A DNA stretch of 64,000 nucleotides from Neostapfia colusana (Eukaryota > Streptophyta > Magnoliopsida > Poales > Poaceae): assembly GCA_030760725.1 (NCBI GenBank), contig JASWHV010000011.1, positions 82,437,765 to 82,501,764 on the forward strand. Direction: 5' to 3'. The notes below the pieces were generated by a model. That model saw only the letters and a list, made by a program, of their open reading frames with translations. It ran no database searches and was not told the DNA's origin. Positions within the stretch are counted from its first letter, which is position 1. Every line of letters starts with the position of its first letter. Positions 21,564 to 33,700 of this stretch are shown one piece after another. Both the position numbers and the translations under genes were made by a program.

Positions 21564-24500
21564 CTAAGAAAACAATTCCGGAAATTGTGCCTTGAGCTCA
21601 TCTTCCCGCTCCCAGGTGGCTTCCTCTTCTGAGTGATGCTTCCACTGCACCTTGCACATCCGGATTCTTTTATTTCTGGTGAGGCGTTCCATTGTCTCCA
21701 AAATCTTGTATGGTTGCTCGGCATAAGACAAATCCTCAGCTACATCCACTTCACTCATGGGTAACACCTCTTCAGACGTCCTCAGACATTTCTTGAGTTG
21801 TGACACATGGAATACATCGTGCACGTCCGATAGATGAACCGGTAACTCTAGTTGGTACGCCACTTTGCCTTTCCTTTCCAAAACTTGAAAGGGTCCGATG
21901 TATCGAGGTGACAACTTCCCTTTCACCTTGAACCGACGAAGTCCTCTGATAGGGGACACCTTGAGATAAACATAGTCTCCCACGTTGAAAACGAGCTCTC
22001 TTCTTCGTACATCGGCATAGCTCTTTTGGCGTGTTTGTGCTATCCTCAAGTTGTTGCGAATCTCCCTCACCTTTGCCTCGGCTTCTTGTAGCACTTCTGG
22101 ACCAAACACTTTACTTTCTCCTGTTTGGTTCCAAAATAGGGGAGTTCTGCACTTCCTTCCATACAAAGCTTCAAACGGTAACATCTTCATACTAGCTTGA
22201 TAGCTGTTGTTATAGGAAAACTCCGCATACGGTAAGTTCTTGTCCCAACTCCTATTGTTTTTTAGTGCACATACCCTTAACATATCTTCAAGGATCTGAT
22301 TGGTTCTCTCCGTCTGCCCGTCAGTTTGGGGATGATAGGCAGAGCTGAAGTTCAGATGGGTTCCCATGGTTTCATGTAACTTCTGCCAAAACCTCGAGGT
22401 GAACTGTATCCCTCGGTCCGACACTATCTTCTTTGGCACTCCATGGTAACACACGATCCTTGATATGTACAATTCTGCCAATTTGGATCCGCTGTAGCTT
22501 TCTTTCACGGGGATGAAATGAGCTACCTTGGTTAGCCTATCAATAATGACCCATATTGAATCATACCCGGATTGGGTCCTAGGCAATCCCACGACAAAAT
22601 CCATGCTGATTTCTTCCCATTTCCATTCAGGCACTTTGAGTGGTTACAATAATCCCGCGGGTCGTTGATGTTCTGCTTTCACCAACTGACATGTGTCACA
22701 TAGGGCAACATGTTCCGCGACATCTCGCTTCATGCCATACCACCAATACCTGCTCTTGAGGTCCTGGTACATCTTCGTACTCCCAGGATGAATGGAATAG
22801 TCGGAATCGTGAGCCTCCTTCAAAATTAATTCACGGATCTCCTTTACTTTTGGCACACAGATCCTTTTTCCGTGCCACACCGTTCCTTGTTCATCCTCTC
22901 TAAAACCAGGAGTTTTATTTTCCTTGATGAGCTGTCTGATCTCTTGTATCTTCTCATCATTCTTTTGGCCCTCGCGTATGTCTCGCTCGAGTGTGGAGTC
23001 CACTTCCATGGCGATGGCTTCACCACTATTTACTAGACATAGATTGAGCCTTATAACCTCGTCCTTCAATTCTGCAGGCATGTCCTTCAAGCTCAACTTA
23101 TTGACCTGCACTTTCTGACTCAAAGCATCGGCCACGACGTTTGCTTTCCCGGGATGATAGTTGATGCCCACATCAAAGTCATTGATTAGCTCTAACCATC
23201 TCCTTTGTCTGAGGTTGAGATCTGGCTGTGTGAATATGTACTTCAAACTCTTATGATCCGTATATATCTCTGTCCTCTTCCCCATCAAATAGTGCCGCCA
23301 AATTTTCAACGCGTGTACCACTGCGGCTAGTTCTAGGTCATGTGTAGGATAGTTCTTCTCGTGCTTCCGAAGCTGCCGGGATGCATATGCCACGACATGT
23401 CCTTCTTGCATGAGAACACATCCCAACCCATTTCCAGAGGCATCGCAGTACACTGTAAAATTCTTCTGCATATCTGGCATAACCAACACTGGGGCTGTTG
23501 TCAATCTCTTCTTCAGCTCCTGAAAGCTCGTCTCGCACTGTGGCGTCCAGGTGAATGTGATTCCCTTCTCCAACAGTTTGGTGAGAGGTCTCGAGATCTT
23601 GGAGAATCCCTCAATAAACCGTCAATAGTATCCAGCCAATCCCAAAAAGCTTCGAACTTCCCCGACATTTTCAGGGGTCTTCCACTTCTGGATATCCTCG
23701 ATTTTGGCGGGATCTATGGAGATTCCTCCCTCCGAGATTATATGTCCTAAAAAGGGAACTCTCTTCAGCCAAAACTCACACTTGCTCAACTTGGCATATA
23801 GTTGATGTTCTCTCAGCCTCTGCAACACCAACCTTAGATGTTTCTCATGTTCTTCTTCATCTTTGGAGAAGACGAGAATATCATCTATGAAAACCACCAC
23901 AAATTTGTCCAGATATTCCATGAATACCTTGTTCATGAGGTACATGAAGTATGCCGGGGCATTGGTTAGCCCGAAAGGCATGACAGTGTATTCATACAGT
24001 CCGTACCGAGATACGAAAGCTGTCTTGGGAATATCAGATTGCCTTATCTTGAGTTGGTGGTATCCCGACCTGAGATCTATTTTCGAGAACACACAAGCTC
24101 CCCTCAACTGATCAAACAAGTCTTCAATGCGAGGCAATGGGTACTTGTTCTTGATGGTTACCTCATTCAAAGCACGGTAATCCACGCATAACCTTTGGGT
24201 TCCGTCTTTCTTGGGCACAAATATCACCGGAGCTCCCCATGGTGAGGAACTAGGGCGAATATACCCCTTCTCCGTCAATTCTCTCAAATGATCCTTGAGC
24301 TCTTCCAGCTGCTTCGAGTCCATTCGATAAGGTCTCTTGTATATCGGGGCTGTTCCCGGTACTAGCTCAATTGCGAATTCCACGTCACGGTCGGGAGGCA
24401 TACCTGGCAACTCCTCCGGAAAAACATCTGGATATTCCCTGATAGTCCTGATTTCCTCAACTTTCACCTCCACTTGATTTAATTTAATGTCCCTCCTAGT

Positions 24501-26033
24501 CTCGTGTATCGTTATGAACTTTACTCTTGTGCCACTAGGGTGAGTTAGTTCCACCATTCTGGTCGAACAATGGATGATTCCTTTATGTTTGGTCAACCAA
24601 TCCATACCCAAAATAATATCTATCCCTTGTGAATCTATCACTATGAGGTTAGCAGTAAATACTACCCCATTAATGTCTAGGTTCACTTTGGGACACACTT
24701 GTCTTGTCCTTATTTCTCCACCTGGAGAGTTTACCGCTAGCATATGGTTCATTTGTGTGGTTGCTAGGTCATGCTTCTTAACAAACCCTTGAGCAATGAA
24801 CGAGTGGGTAGCACCAGAATCAAACAGCAGAGTTGCAAGGTGTAAATTGGCAGGAAACTTACCAACTACCACGTCGGATGCCTCTTGTGCTTCCTCCATA
24901 GTGACGTGGTTCACCCGTCCTCTCATTACATTCTGCTGTTGTGGCGGCGCAGGCTTCTTCTTTGGGCATTTATGGGCGTAGTGTCCCACTTCACCACAGC
25001 TGAAACATTGCACCCCAATCTTAGATGCCTGGCCTTTGTTGTCTTGGGGTTGGTTTGGGGGTCCTTGCACTGCTGGTCGAGGTGGATATGCGGGGCGAGG
25101 CTGCTGCACAAACTGACGTTGCGGCTGTGCTGGTGCTGCGAGAGGCCTGTAGTTTGGGTTGTACCCTCTTGGTGCTGAATAGGGTACCGCAGCACGACTC
25201 GTCTGCCCCGTAGGTTGCTGCATCATACGTGGGCGGGTGTTGCTCCCTGAGGCTTGATGTGACCACCCGGCCTTCCTCTTATTCTCATTTTCCAGGGCCT
25301 TTAGCTTCCTTTCTACCACAAATGCTCTGTCCACCATCTTTTGGAAGCTTTCATACTCATTTGAGGACATTGCACACTGCATCTCTGCGGTAAGTCCTTC
25401 CACGAAACAATCTTGTTTCTACTCATCAGTCTCTATGTCTCGTGGAACATAACGGGATAGTTGAGTAAATTTAGTGAGGTATTCCCTCACCGTCATGTTT
25501 CCCTGCTGCAGTCCCAAAAACTCCTTCCTCTTGTTTTTGAGTTCACCTCTTGGGATGTAATGGTTGCGGAAGCTACGCTTGAACTCTTCCCAAGTGATGT
25601 TCTCAGGGTCATGATGGGTGGCCACATAGACGGTCCACCAATCAGCAGCAGGTCCATGCAATTGATGAGAGGCAAACAGCACCCTCTCATACCCTTGGCA
25701 TTGTATAATCCTCATCTTACTTTCAATGGTCTTCAGCCAATCATCTGCCTCCAGAGGTTCAGCAGCACTTGCAAACTTTGGAGGTTGAGTTCCTAGAAAC
25801 TCACTCAACCTTGGTTGGCGTGGTGCAGCTTGTGGAGGTGGAACTTGATGCAAGTTGGCCACCACTTGAGACAAGTTCTGGATGAGCTGATTTTGGTTCT
25901 CCAGCATTTGGTGGAGAGGATCAACTTCTTCACGGCGACCACCCCGGTCCTGGCCTCCAGAAAGATGAGGGTTGCATGCCTCATCGTTGTTGTTGGCGGG
26001 GTTGGCAGCACGTCCGTTTCCTCTTCCGGCCAT
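21564..26033 (-). pseudogene. gag-pol: gag-pol polyprotein of element E, one frame with three in-frame stops
   Basis: ATG at 26033 opens a single frame of about 1490 codons, broken only by TAG (25419-25421), TGA (23622-23624) and TAA (22644-22646); no frameshift is seen. In order: capsid-type gag (residues ~60-210), zinc knuckle CFSCGEVGHYAHKC (~343-356), protease DSGATHSF (~405-412), RT with FIDD (~715-718), RNase H with CDASGNGLG and YTDHKSLKY, and integrase with an HHCC finger, D in SMDFVVGLP, D in VSDRGIQF and E in HPQTDGQTERTN. The last 60 residues form a chromodomain-like segment (CKVQWKHHSEEEATWERE). Catalytic residues look intact, so any protein from this copy would need stop suppression, and mobility would need help from a sister copy. 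Confidence 0.88.
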
Positions 26034-26332
26034 CTGGCAGAATCAACCAATGTTAATTTGAAATCATTTAGTATCATCTTACTACTTTCATTTGTTTGTA
26101 CTTTGAAGTGTTGAGGCTTTGTTATACTTTTACGAGGGTTCATATCTCACACCAAATAAATGCACTATCATTTCCTGTGGGTTCACACCAAAGCAAAACA
26201 ATCTGAAGACGAGGCTGTGGACAATTGCTCATGGCTTCCACAACTCACGTCACACACCAAGCATTATCACACCATTAACTACGTAACGACTCGACTACTC
26301 GACCTCTTGCTAGCTAAGGGAAAGACTCTACA
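26034..26332 (-). other. Spacer between ORF0 and gag of element E
   Basis: About 300 bp with no gene. Its length means gag cannot simply be read through from ORF0; reinitiation, splicing or a separate RNA would be needed. Confidence 0.5.
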
Positions 26333-27112
26333 CTACTCGTTCTCTTGAGCTGGCTCCTCGGGATCTTCCTCCTCATTTCGGCTACCTTCTGACTCTGCTT
26401 TGGGTGGGGAGGCTGTTGGTGGAGAAGTGCGACGACGCCTGATCGCTCGGTGATCCGGGGAGTCAGGAGTCCATGTATCATTCACGGTGACACACAGTTC
26501 ATTCCCATCTCCTCTTTCTCTCGCCTTTAAGCAAGCTCGCAGCAACGCCTCCGTTTCCTTCAGGGTGTCTCGGACATCCTGAAGCTCTTGTTGACACTCC
26601 TGCAGTCGAGTGCTGAGCATAGCAGCATCCTCCAAGCACAAGTCCATGTGCTCATGGGAAGTCCCTTGCTGCACCGGTGGGTACTTGTACTCCGTGGTAC
26701 CACTCTCACGTTGGAGGACATACATGTACTCAGTTTTGTCCAAGTGACGACGATAGATGTGACTCTGGCAGGTGATGGCCTCCCAGGTGACATCTCTCTC
26801 CGCATCGACCTGTGTCGCTCTACAAGCTGGAGAGTGGTGGATCTTAAGCAGCTGATTTTCGTGTATTATCCTCATCTCTGAACTCCATTCTTCCCTCTTC
26901 TCACGGATGGTCCTGGTGGAGTTATAGTGGATGATTAGCTTGCCCGTATTGCCGGCGGCTTCGAGCATACGCCGAAGACGGCGCAATAAGCCTCCTACTG
27001 CCAATCCGTAGGAAAGGTACGTCACCGGACGGCTCTCCTCTCTTTCGGCAAGGGCAACTACGGGAACTCTCCCTCCTGTGGACTTGCGAGCGGTGCGAAT
27101 CATGCGAACCAT
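26333..27112 (-). CDS. ORF0: extra protein upstream of gag with an H3-tail-like N-terminus (259 aa)
   Basis: This intact frame lies on the same strand as gag-pol, starting 221 bases inside the 5' LTR edge. Starting at its first ATG, residues align without gaps to the histone H3 tail: counted without Met, R2, T6-A7-R8-K9-S10-T11-G12-G13, P16, L20 and A21 are identical (12 of 21), while K4 is Ile and K14 is Arg. The rest does not resemble a histone: a mixed middle part, a heptad-like segment around residues 165-200 (AAMLSTRLQECQQELQDV), and a Pro/Ser then Glu-rich tail. From memory, extra upstream frames (orf0) are reported in rice RIRE3/RIRE8; I cannot check whether those share the tail. Function unknown; histone mimicry is inference. 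Confidence 0.75.
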   Translation of the reverse strand: MVRMIRTARKSTGGRVPVVALAEREESRPVTYLSYGLAVGGLLRRLRRMLEAAGNTGKLIIHYNSTRTIREKREEWSSEMRIIHENQLLKIHHSPACRATQVDAERDVTWEAITCQSHIYRRHLDKTEYMYVLQRESGTTEYKYPPVQQGTSHEHMDLCLEDAAMLSTRLQECQQELQDVRDTLKETEALLRACLKARERGDGNELCVTVNDTWTPDSPDHRAIRRRRTSPPTASPPKAESEGSRNEEEDPEEPAQENE

Positions 27113-27332
27113 CTAAAACAAAAAGAATTTAAAATTAGGTTAGATAAACTTTTTTAAACAAAAGTCCTATTTTGAATGAAAATTTGGGGTAAGATGAAGA
27201 AAATGACTCCTTAAATAACACTCTTCAACCCACACCTTGGAAAATAGTTTTTAAAAAAATAGGGCCCTTAAATACGTACATTTCTACCTAGGTCCACGTT
27301 CCTACGGGCAACCTTGGCTCTGATACCACCTC
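27113..27332 (-). other. Leader and primer binding site of element E (tRNA-iMet)
   Basis: After the 5' LTR edge the minus strand reads GAGG then TGGTATCAGAGCC (27316-27328), the standard site complementary to initiator-methionine tRNA in plant gypsy elements. The rest, to the ORF0 start, is non-coding leader. Confidence 0.9.
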
Positions 27333-30300
27333 TGTCACACCCGGTTTTTCCGAAGAACAACCAAGTGAATATCACATGTATGCCGGATCATTTTCTCATA
27401 CATGTGATGACAAATAGTGAAGCATCATTTATTACAAGCCAGATGTCGAATATAAGTAAGTCTTACATAGTAAATGTCTCGATGGACAATAATAAGTTCA
27501 TCACAAGTAAATAAACTAGCAGCGTAATATTATTCTTTAGGGCTCCATCACAGGCGTTGCCCGGGGGTCTCCATGAACCTAGAAACCTTCCTCGGGTCCA
27601 AAGTCTTGGTCATTATACACCACCTCATTGTCTTGACCTGAGCAGCAATATAAACCAACAAATATGCAAGGTTGAGTACCAAGGGTACTCAGCAAGTGTG
27701 GGAAAATTATATCATGCATGGCTAGAACAAGGAGAGGTTGAACTCATGGTTAAAGCACTATGCAATTAATACCTATCACCTTAGCTTGTTAAGCACCTAC
27801 ATTACTACACAGGTGAAATGGTCCCAATCTCCCATCCCATCATCATAATCCAATAACCATAACATCATTTCCAATGTTAAGCTCCCCGCTTAACTTCCGA
27901 AACCATCAATCCTCTAATCATGAATAAGTCCAAGCCGCTCTTGACCGTGAGCACGGCTGTCATGACAGTTTTGACTCTGCAGAGTTTGTACCACTGTACC
28001 CACATGTAGTGATTTGAGCCCCCGTTGCCGGGTGGACTAAAAGAACCTCCATTATGCTAGTGGCTACGAACCACATTCACACTTCCCAGGTGTGTAGCCA
28101 GGAGATCACTACGAAGCCTTTACAAAGGGATTCCCGACGAGCGTGGGCCCACTGAGCTTTCACCCCTAACAGCATACAAGAGGCTCCAACCCCGCTGCAG
28201 TGGCCCCCTCTTGAGCCTTGCGGTTCATATGGTAGTCCAGCTGACACCTACTCCCCGCACCATCCAACACACCCATACTACGCCGGGGATACACCTAATT
28301 AATTGGCCAAGCTGCCCCATCTCAGCATGTGGTTGGCACTGTAAAGCCATGTTACATGCTCCATGAACCGGTCCTTAGGATCCAGGCAAGTACTAAACAC
28401 AAACCCAAGTCTCGTGCACCCAGCACACAACCAAAACATCCAACTTGCCTTGATCCCTACCTCTACATAACTCACAATAGCTCATTCAAGAGTATGGTAT
28501 AATAAACTGATGATCTCATATCCCAAATATCCCATTCTAAGCATGGCTAAGCATATGCATGTAAATAAATGACATGACAAAATAAATCCCAACCCAAGCT
28601 ACAAGGAAACAAGGTAATGCAATTCTAGAGAAACTTCCTAGCATGGGTTTCATATTTCATTTGACAATGCAAATAATTCTATCTACACATCCTAGCATAG
28701 GATCAAAGTGGTCAAGGACACTTGCCTCCTTCTTGCTGCTCTTGAAATGGGTAGTCCTGGTCTTGGAAAGGAATAACTTGCTCTTGAGCAGGTTCTACAT
28801 CACACCATCACACATAGCAAAAGAAAAACAACAATCCATAAGACATAGTTCACACTTCCACTTCATACAAACCACACATTCATATTTATGAAATTCATTC
28901 ACCATTATATGTGTTGTGGTTACTCTATGTGTGTTGATCTGTGGCTTGCATACACTTTTATTTATATGTATATGATTCCTACTTTGGTGTTCATATTTAT
29001 ACTTACATACTATATATATATATATATATATGTGTGTGTTTCAAATTTAAATAAATTCCTTATATTAAACTACTACACCTTTTCACTACCAAGTATGTAT
29101 GAAAAGTATTTTTCTTCTCCATATGTGCCTTCAGAATTTCTACCAACCCTAAACTGAATTCTTTGGGTTTTAGAAACTCCATTTATCATTTACTAGTTGC
29201 TATATTTTCAGATTTATTTTCCTATGCATAAATGTGTATTTTATTATGAAATTAGTAATACACATCATCTAAACAGAATAGGTTCTGGTCCTAAATAATT
29301 TAATAACATATTTTGACCTTTTCCTCTGATGTAAACTATTTCACAATTATTTTCCCTATTTTCTATAACTATTCTTTACTTAAAAATATGTTCCTAAATG
29401 TGAATAATAAATTAACCAGATTCAATTCAGTCTAAAATATGCTTTTATCTCACTCCAAAATTTTCTAAACACTGAGAAAATCTTTAACTTAATTTTGACA
29501 ATTATGTTTGTCCCACTTTTTAATTTTTAAACACTAGTTACATATTCAATTTTCTAAATTAAATACTAAACAGGGCTAAAATAATGAACTCACCCCATTA
29601 CAGGGTCTATAATATTACTTTCATAATTTCCAGGGGTCTAGCTACACTTATCAGAGGTGTTTTTCCTAATTTTTATTAAGTCCAGAGGCTAAAACTGATT
29701 TTTAAATGAATTTACATGATTTTTTGGAGTTCCAGGGGCTAGATTAGAAGTTTCCGGGGCTAGCTCTTAATTCCCGAGAACCCCAGGGGGTAGCACGTAA
29801 GAATTCCAGTCTTTATAACGCGGGGCTGACGTGGACCGTCCGATTTTAAACCGACGGCCGAGATTATAACATCGAACCGGTACGCGGGTTTTTAAAGTCT
29901 ACCGTGCAATTTAAAATAAACGGCGCACAAGCGGCCACGTCGCTCTGATCGAGCGCGGGCGGCGCTGCCGGCGGCGCACGGCGGCGGGAAGCGGCGATCT
30001 CGCCGAAAACTTTCGGATCCTCGAGAATTCTGCCTAGAACTGTGATCTTATGGCATAGATCGGTAGAGGGGAGGTCGGAGATCTCACCTCGGGGGTTTTC
30101 TTGAGCTCGGAGGTCCTGGGAGGTGATCGGCGGCGAGGTCCGAGGCAAAACCACGGCGAAACTCGTCGGCGCTGTGTTTACACCGCAAGTCACCGAGTTT
30201 TCTGCACCTGCAAGGTTCCCCGGAGGCGGTGGATCAAGACCAGCGAGTTAGATCGGAGTTTCCGAGCTTAGATCGGCCAGAATTCACCGGAGAAGTCTCG

Positions 30301-30774
30301 GTTCTCACCGGAGTAAAAATCGGCGATCGCGTGGGAAAAACAGAACGGGGCCGGGGTTTTTATAGACGGGGGAGGGCGGCGAGGTGGTTTAGATCATGTT
30401 CGTATCCTCCTCGAGTGAAATTCGGCTGTGATCCGCAGCAGTTCCGATCGGTTCGGATTCGGTGAGAAAGAGTCCGGCGCGGTGCGAGGTTGAAGACGAA
30501 GCCCGGGTGGGTCCCTCCTGTCAGCGTGAGAAAGCGCGGGCGCGCGGCTGCGGGCTGGCGCGGGGTAAGTTGGGCCGGCTGGTGGGTTTCGGCCCACTGG
30601 CCGGTTTTTTTTTCTGTTTTCTCTTTTTCTTTTTCCATTTCTTTTCTGATTTGAGTTTAATTTGAATTGCAGTTTGAATTTGAATTTTTGCAAAACATGC
30701 AACACGTCCAAAAATTTTTAAATTCCCCTCTTAACATGATTTAGTGTTTTGAATCAAAATTTTGGGGTGTTACA
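27333..30774 (-). mobile_element. 5' LTR of element E (3442 bp)
   Basis: In plus coordinates it runs TGTCACACC to GTGTTACA. The likely TATA box is TATAAAAA at 30357-30364 (minus), about 410 bp from the outer end, leaving roughly 3 kb of transcribed R/U5 before ORF0. 29011-29033 is an AT microsatellite slightly longer than in the other LTR. Confidence 0.9.
30357..30364 (-). promoter_or_regulatory. TATA box of the element E 5' LTR
   Basis: The minus strand reads CTATAAAAACC. It is the candidate promoter for the genomic RNA and ORF0. Confidence 0.55.
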
Positions 30775-30779
30775 ATGGA
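30775..30779. other. Right target-site duplication of element E (ATGGA)
   Basis: Direct copy of 18078-18082, next to the LTR end TTACA at 30774. Confidence 0.9.
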
Positions 30780-33700
30780 ATACACGTCCGGATAGTGCAA
30801 CTTGATGGTTTTGCATGCGCAGATGTCCATCTGGGTCAAAACCGAGAAAGTTGGGAAACTCTGTAAAACTCACAAACTTGGATCCCGGGCGACCGGACAG
30901 TACCTTGACGGAATTTACCTTCGGACGGTGCAACTTGATGGTTTCACATTCATAGATAGCCATCCGGGTCGAAATTGGGAAATTCAATAAAGTCTGTAAA
31001 ACTCATGAGCTCGGGTCCCTGGCGGCGGGACGGAACCTTGATGGATTACACGTCCGGACGGTGCAACTTGATGGTTTTGCATGCGCGATGGCCATCTGGG
31101 TCAAAAACGATAAGGTCGGGAAAGTCGGCAAAACTCACTAATTCGGGTCCCGAGCGGCTCGACGGGACCTTGACGGAGTACACGTTCGGATGATGCAACT
31201 AAATGGTTTGCATGCGCGGATGGCCATCCGGGTCAAAATTTGGAAAGTCGGTAAAACTCACAAACTAGGGTTCCGTGCGACTGGACGGGAGCTTGACGGA
31301 ATACACGTCCGGACAGTGCAACTTGAAGGTTTTGCATGCTCGGACGGCCATCTTGATTGAAATTGGGAAAGTAGGGAAAATTGGGAAAACTCACGCACTC
31401 GGGTCCCGGTTGGCTGGACAGGATCTTGACAGCATATACGTTCGGATGGTGCAACTTGATGGTTTTGCATGCATGGATGGCCATCGGGGTAAAAATTACA
31501 AAATTCTAGAAAGTCGGTAAAACTCACGAACTCGAGTCCCGCGCGGACGGAAGGAACTTTGACGGAATACATGTCCGGACGGTGCAACTTGATGGTTTTG
31601 CATGCACGGATGCCCATCTGGGTCAAAATCAGGAAAGTCGGGAAAGTCTGTAAAACTCACGAACTCAGGTTCCGGGTGGCTGGACGGAACTTTGACGGAA
31701 TACACGTTCGGACGGTGCAACTTGATAGTTTTGCATGCGCGGATGGCCATCAGGGTCAATATAAAGAAAGTCGGGGAAGTCGGTAAAACTCACGAACTCG
31801 GATCCTGGGCGGCCGGACGGAACCTTGACGGAATACATGTGGGGACGGTGCAACTTGATGGTTTTGCGTGCGCGGATGTCCATCTGAGTCATAACTAAAA
31901 AAGTCGGGAAACTCTGTAAAATTCACAAAATTGGATCCCGGGCGGCCGGACAGGACCTTGATGGAATTGACATCCGAACGGTGCAACTTGATGGTTTTGC
32001 ATGCATGGAAGGCCATCGGGGTAAAAATCGGGAAATTCGAGAAAGTTGGTAAAACTCACGAACTCGGGTCCCGGGCGGGAGAACCTTGACGGAATACACG
32101 TCCGGATGGTGTAACTTGATGTCTTTGCATGCGCGAAAGGCCATCTTGGTCGAAATTTGGAAAGTCAAGAAAACTCATTACTCGGGTCCTAGGACGCCGG
32201 ACTGGACCTTGACGGAATACACGTACGGACGGTGCAACGTGATGGTTTTGCATGCGAGGATGTCCATCTGGTTCAAAAATGAGAAAGTAGGGAAACTCTG
32301 TAAAACTCACAAACATGGATCCCGGGCGGCCGGACCGGACCTTGACTAAATTTACGTTCGGACGGTGCAACTTGATGGTTTTGTATGCATAGATGGCCAT
32401 CCAGGTCAAAATTGGGAAATTTGATAAAGTCTGTAAAACTCACGAACTCGGGTCCCGGGCGGCCGGACGGAACCTTGATGGAATACACGTCTGGACGGTG
32501 CAACTTGATGGTTTTGCATGCGCGGATGGCCATCTGGGTCAAAAACGAGAAGGTCGGGAAAGTTGGCAAAACTCACTAACTAGGGTCCCGAGCGGCTGGA
32601 CGGGACCTTGACGGAGTACACGTTCGGATGGTGCAACTAAATGGTTTGTATGCGCGGATGGCCATCCGGGTTGAAATCTGGAAAGTCGGTAAAACTCACA
32701 AACTAGGGTTCCGTGCGACTGGACGGGAGCTTGAAGGAATACACGTTCGGACAACGCAACTTGATGGTTTTGCATGCTCGGACGGCCATCTGGGTTGAAA
32801 TTGGGAGAGTAGGGAAAGTCGGGAAAACTCACGAACTCGGGTCCCGGGTGTCTGGACAGGACCTTGACGGAATATACGTTCGTACGGTGCAACTTGATGG
32901 TTTTGCATGCATGGATGGCCATTGGGGTCAAAATTGCAAAATTCTAGAAAGTCGGTAAAACTCACGAGCTCGAGTCCCGGGCGGCCGGACGAAACCTTGA
33001 CGGAATATATGTCCGTACGGTGCAACTTGATGGTTTTGCATGCACGGATGACCATCTGGGTCAAAATCGAGAAAGTCGGGAAAGTCTGTAAAACTCACGA
33101 ACTCAGGTCCCGGGTGTATCGACGGAACCTTGACGGAATACACGTCCGGACGGTGCAACTTGATGGTTTTGCATGCGCGGATGACCATAAGGGTCAAAAT
33201 AAAGAAAGTCGGGAAAGTCGGTAAAACTCACGAACTCGGGTCCCGGGCGACCGGACGGAACCTTGACAATTACACGTCCGGATGGTGCAACTTGATAGTT
33301 TTGCATGCGCGGATGTCCATCTGGGTCATAACTAAGAAAGTGGGGAGCTCTGTAAAACTCACAAACTTGGATCCTTGGTGGCCGGACAGGACCTTGACAG
33401 AATTTACATCCGGACAGTGCAACTTGATAGTTTTGCATGCATAGATGGCCATCCGGGTCAAAATCGAGAAAGTCGAGAAAGTCTGTAAAACTCACAAACT
33501 CGGGTCCTGGCGACTGGACGGAACCTTGACGGAATACACGTCCGGACGGTGCAACTTGATGGTTTTCATGCGCGGATGGCCATCAGGGTCAAAATCGAGA
33601 AAGTCGGGAAAGTCGGTAAAACTTACAAGTTCGGGTCCCTGGGGGCCGGACGGAACCTTAACGGAATACATGTCCGGACGGTGCAACTTGATGGTTTTGC

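Larger units (their letters stand above)
18083..30774 (-). mobile_element. Chromovirus E (Tekay/RIRE3-like Ty3/gypsy), 12,692 bp, complete with both LTRs
   Basis: LTRs of 3436 and 3442 bp flank a 5.8 kb interior on the minus strand. It has a tRNA-iMet primer site, an extra frame (ORF0), a single gag-pol frame and a polypurine tract, and it sits in the satellite with a perfect 5-bp duplication. By eye the LTRs differ at roughly 55-60 positions, mostly transitions (about 98% identity), indicating a fairly young insertion. The integrase ends in a chromodomain-like segment. Three in-frame stops are the only coding damage seen. Confidence 0.92.

Noticed and set aside
26333..27112. ORF0 as a captured histone H3 gene
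   Set aside because: Similarity stops after about residue 21. The histone fold and its helices are not present in the remaining 238 residues.
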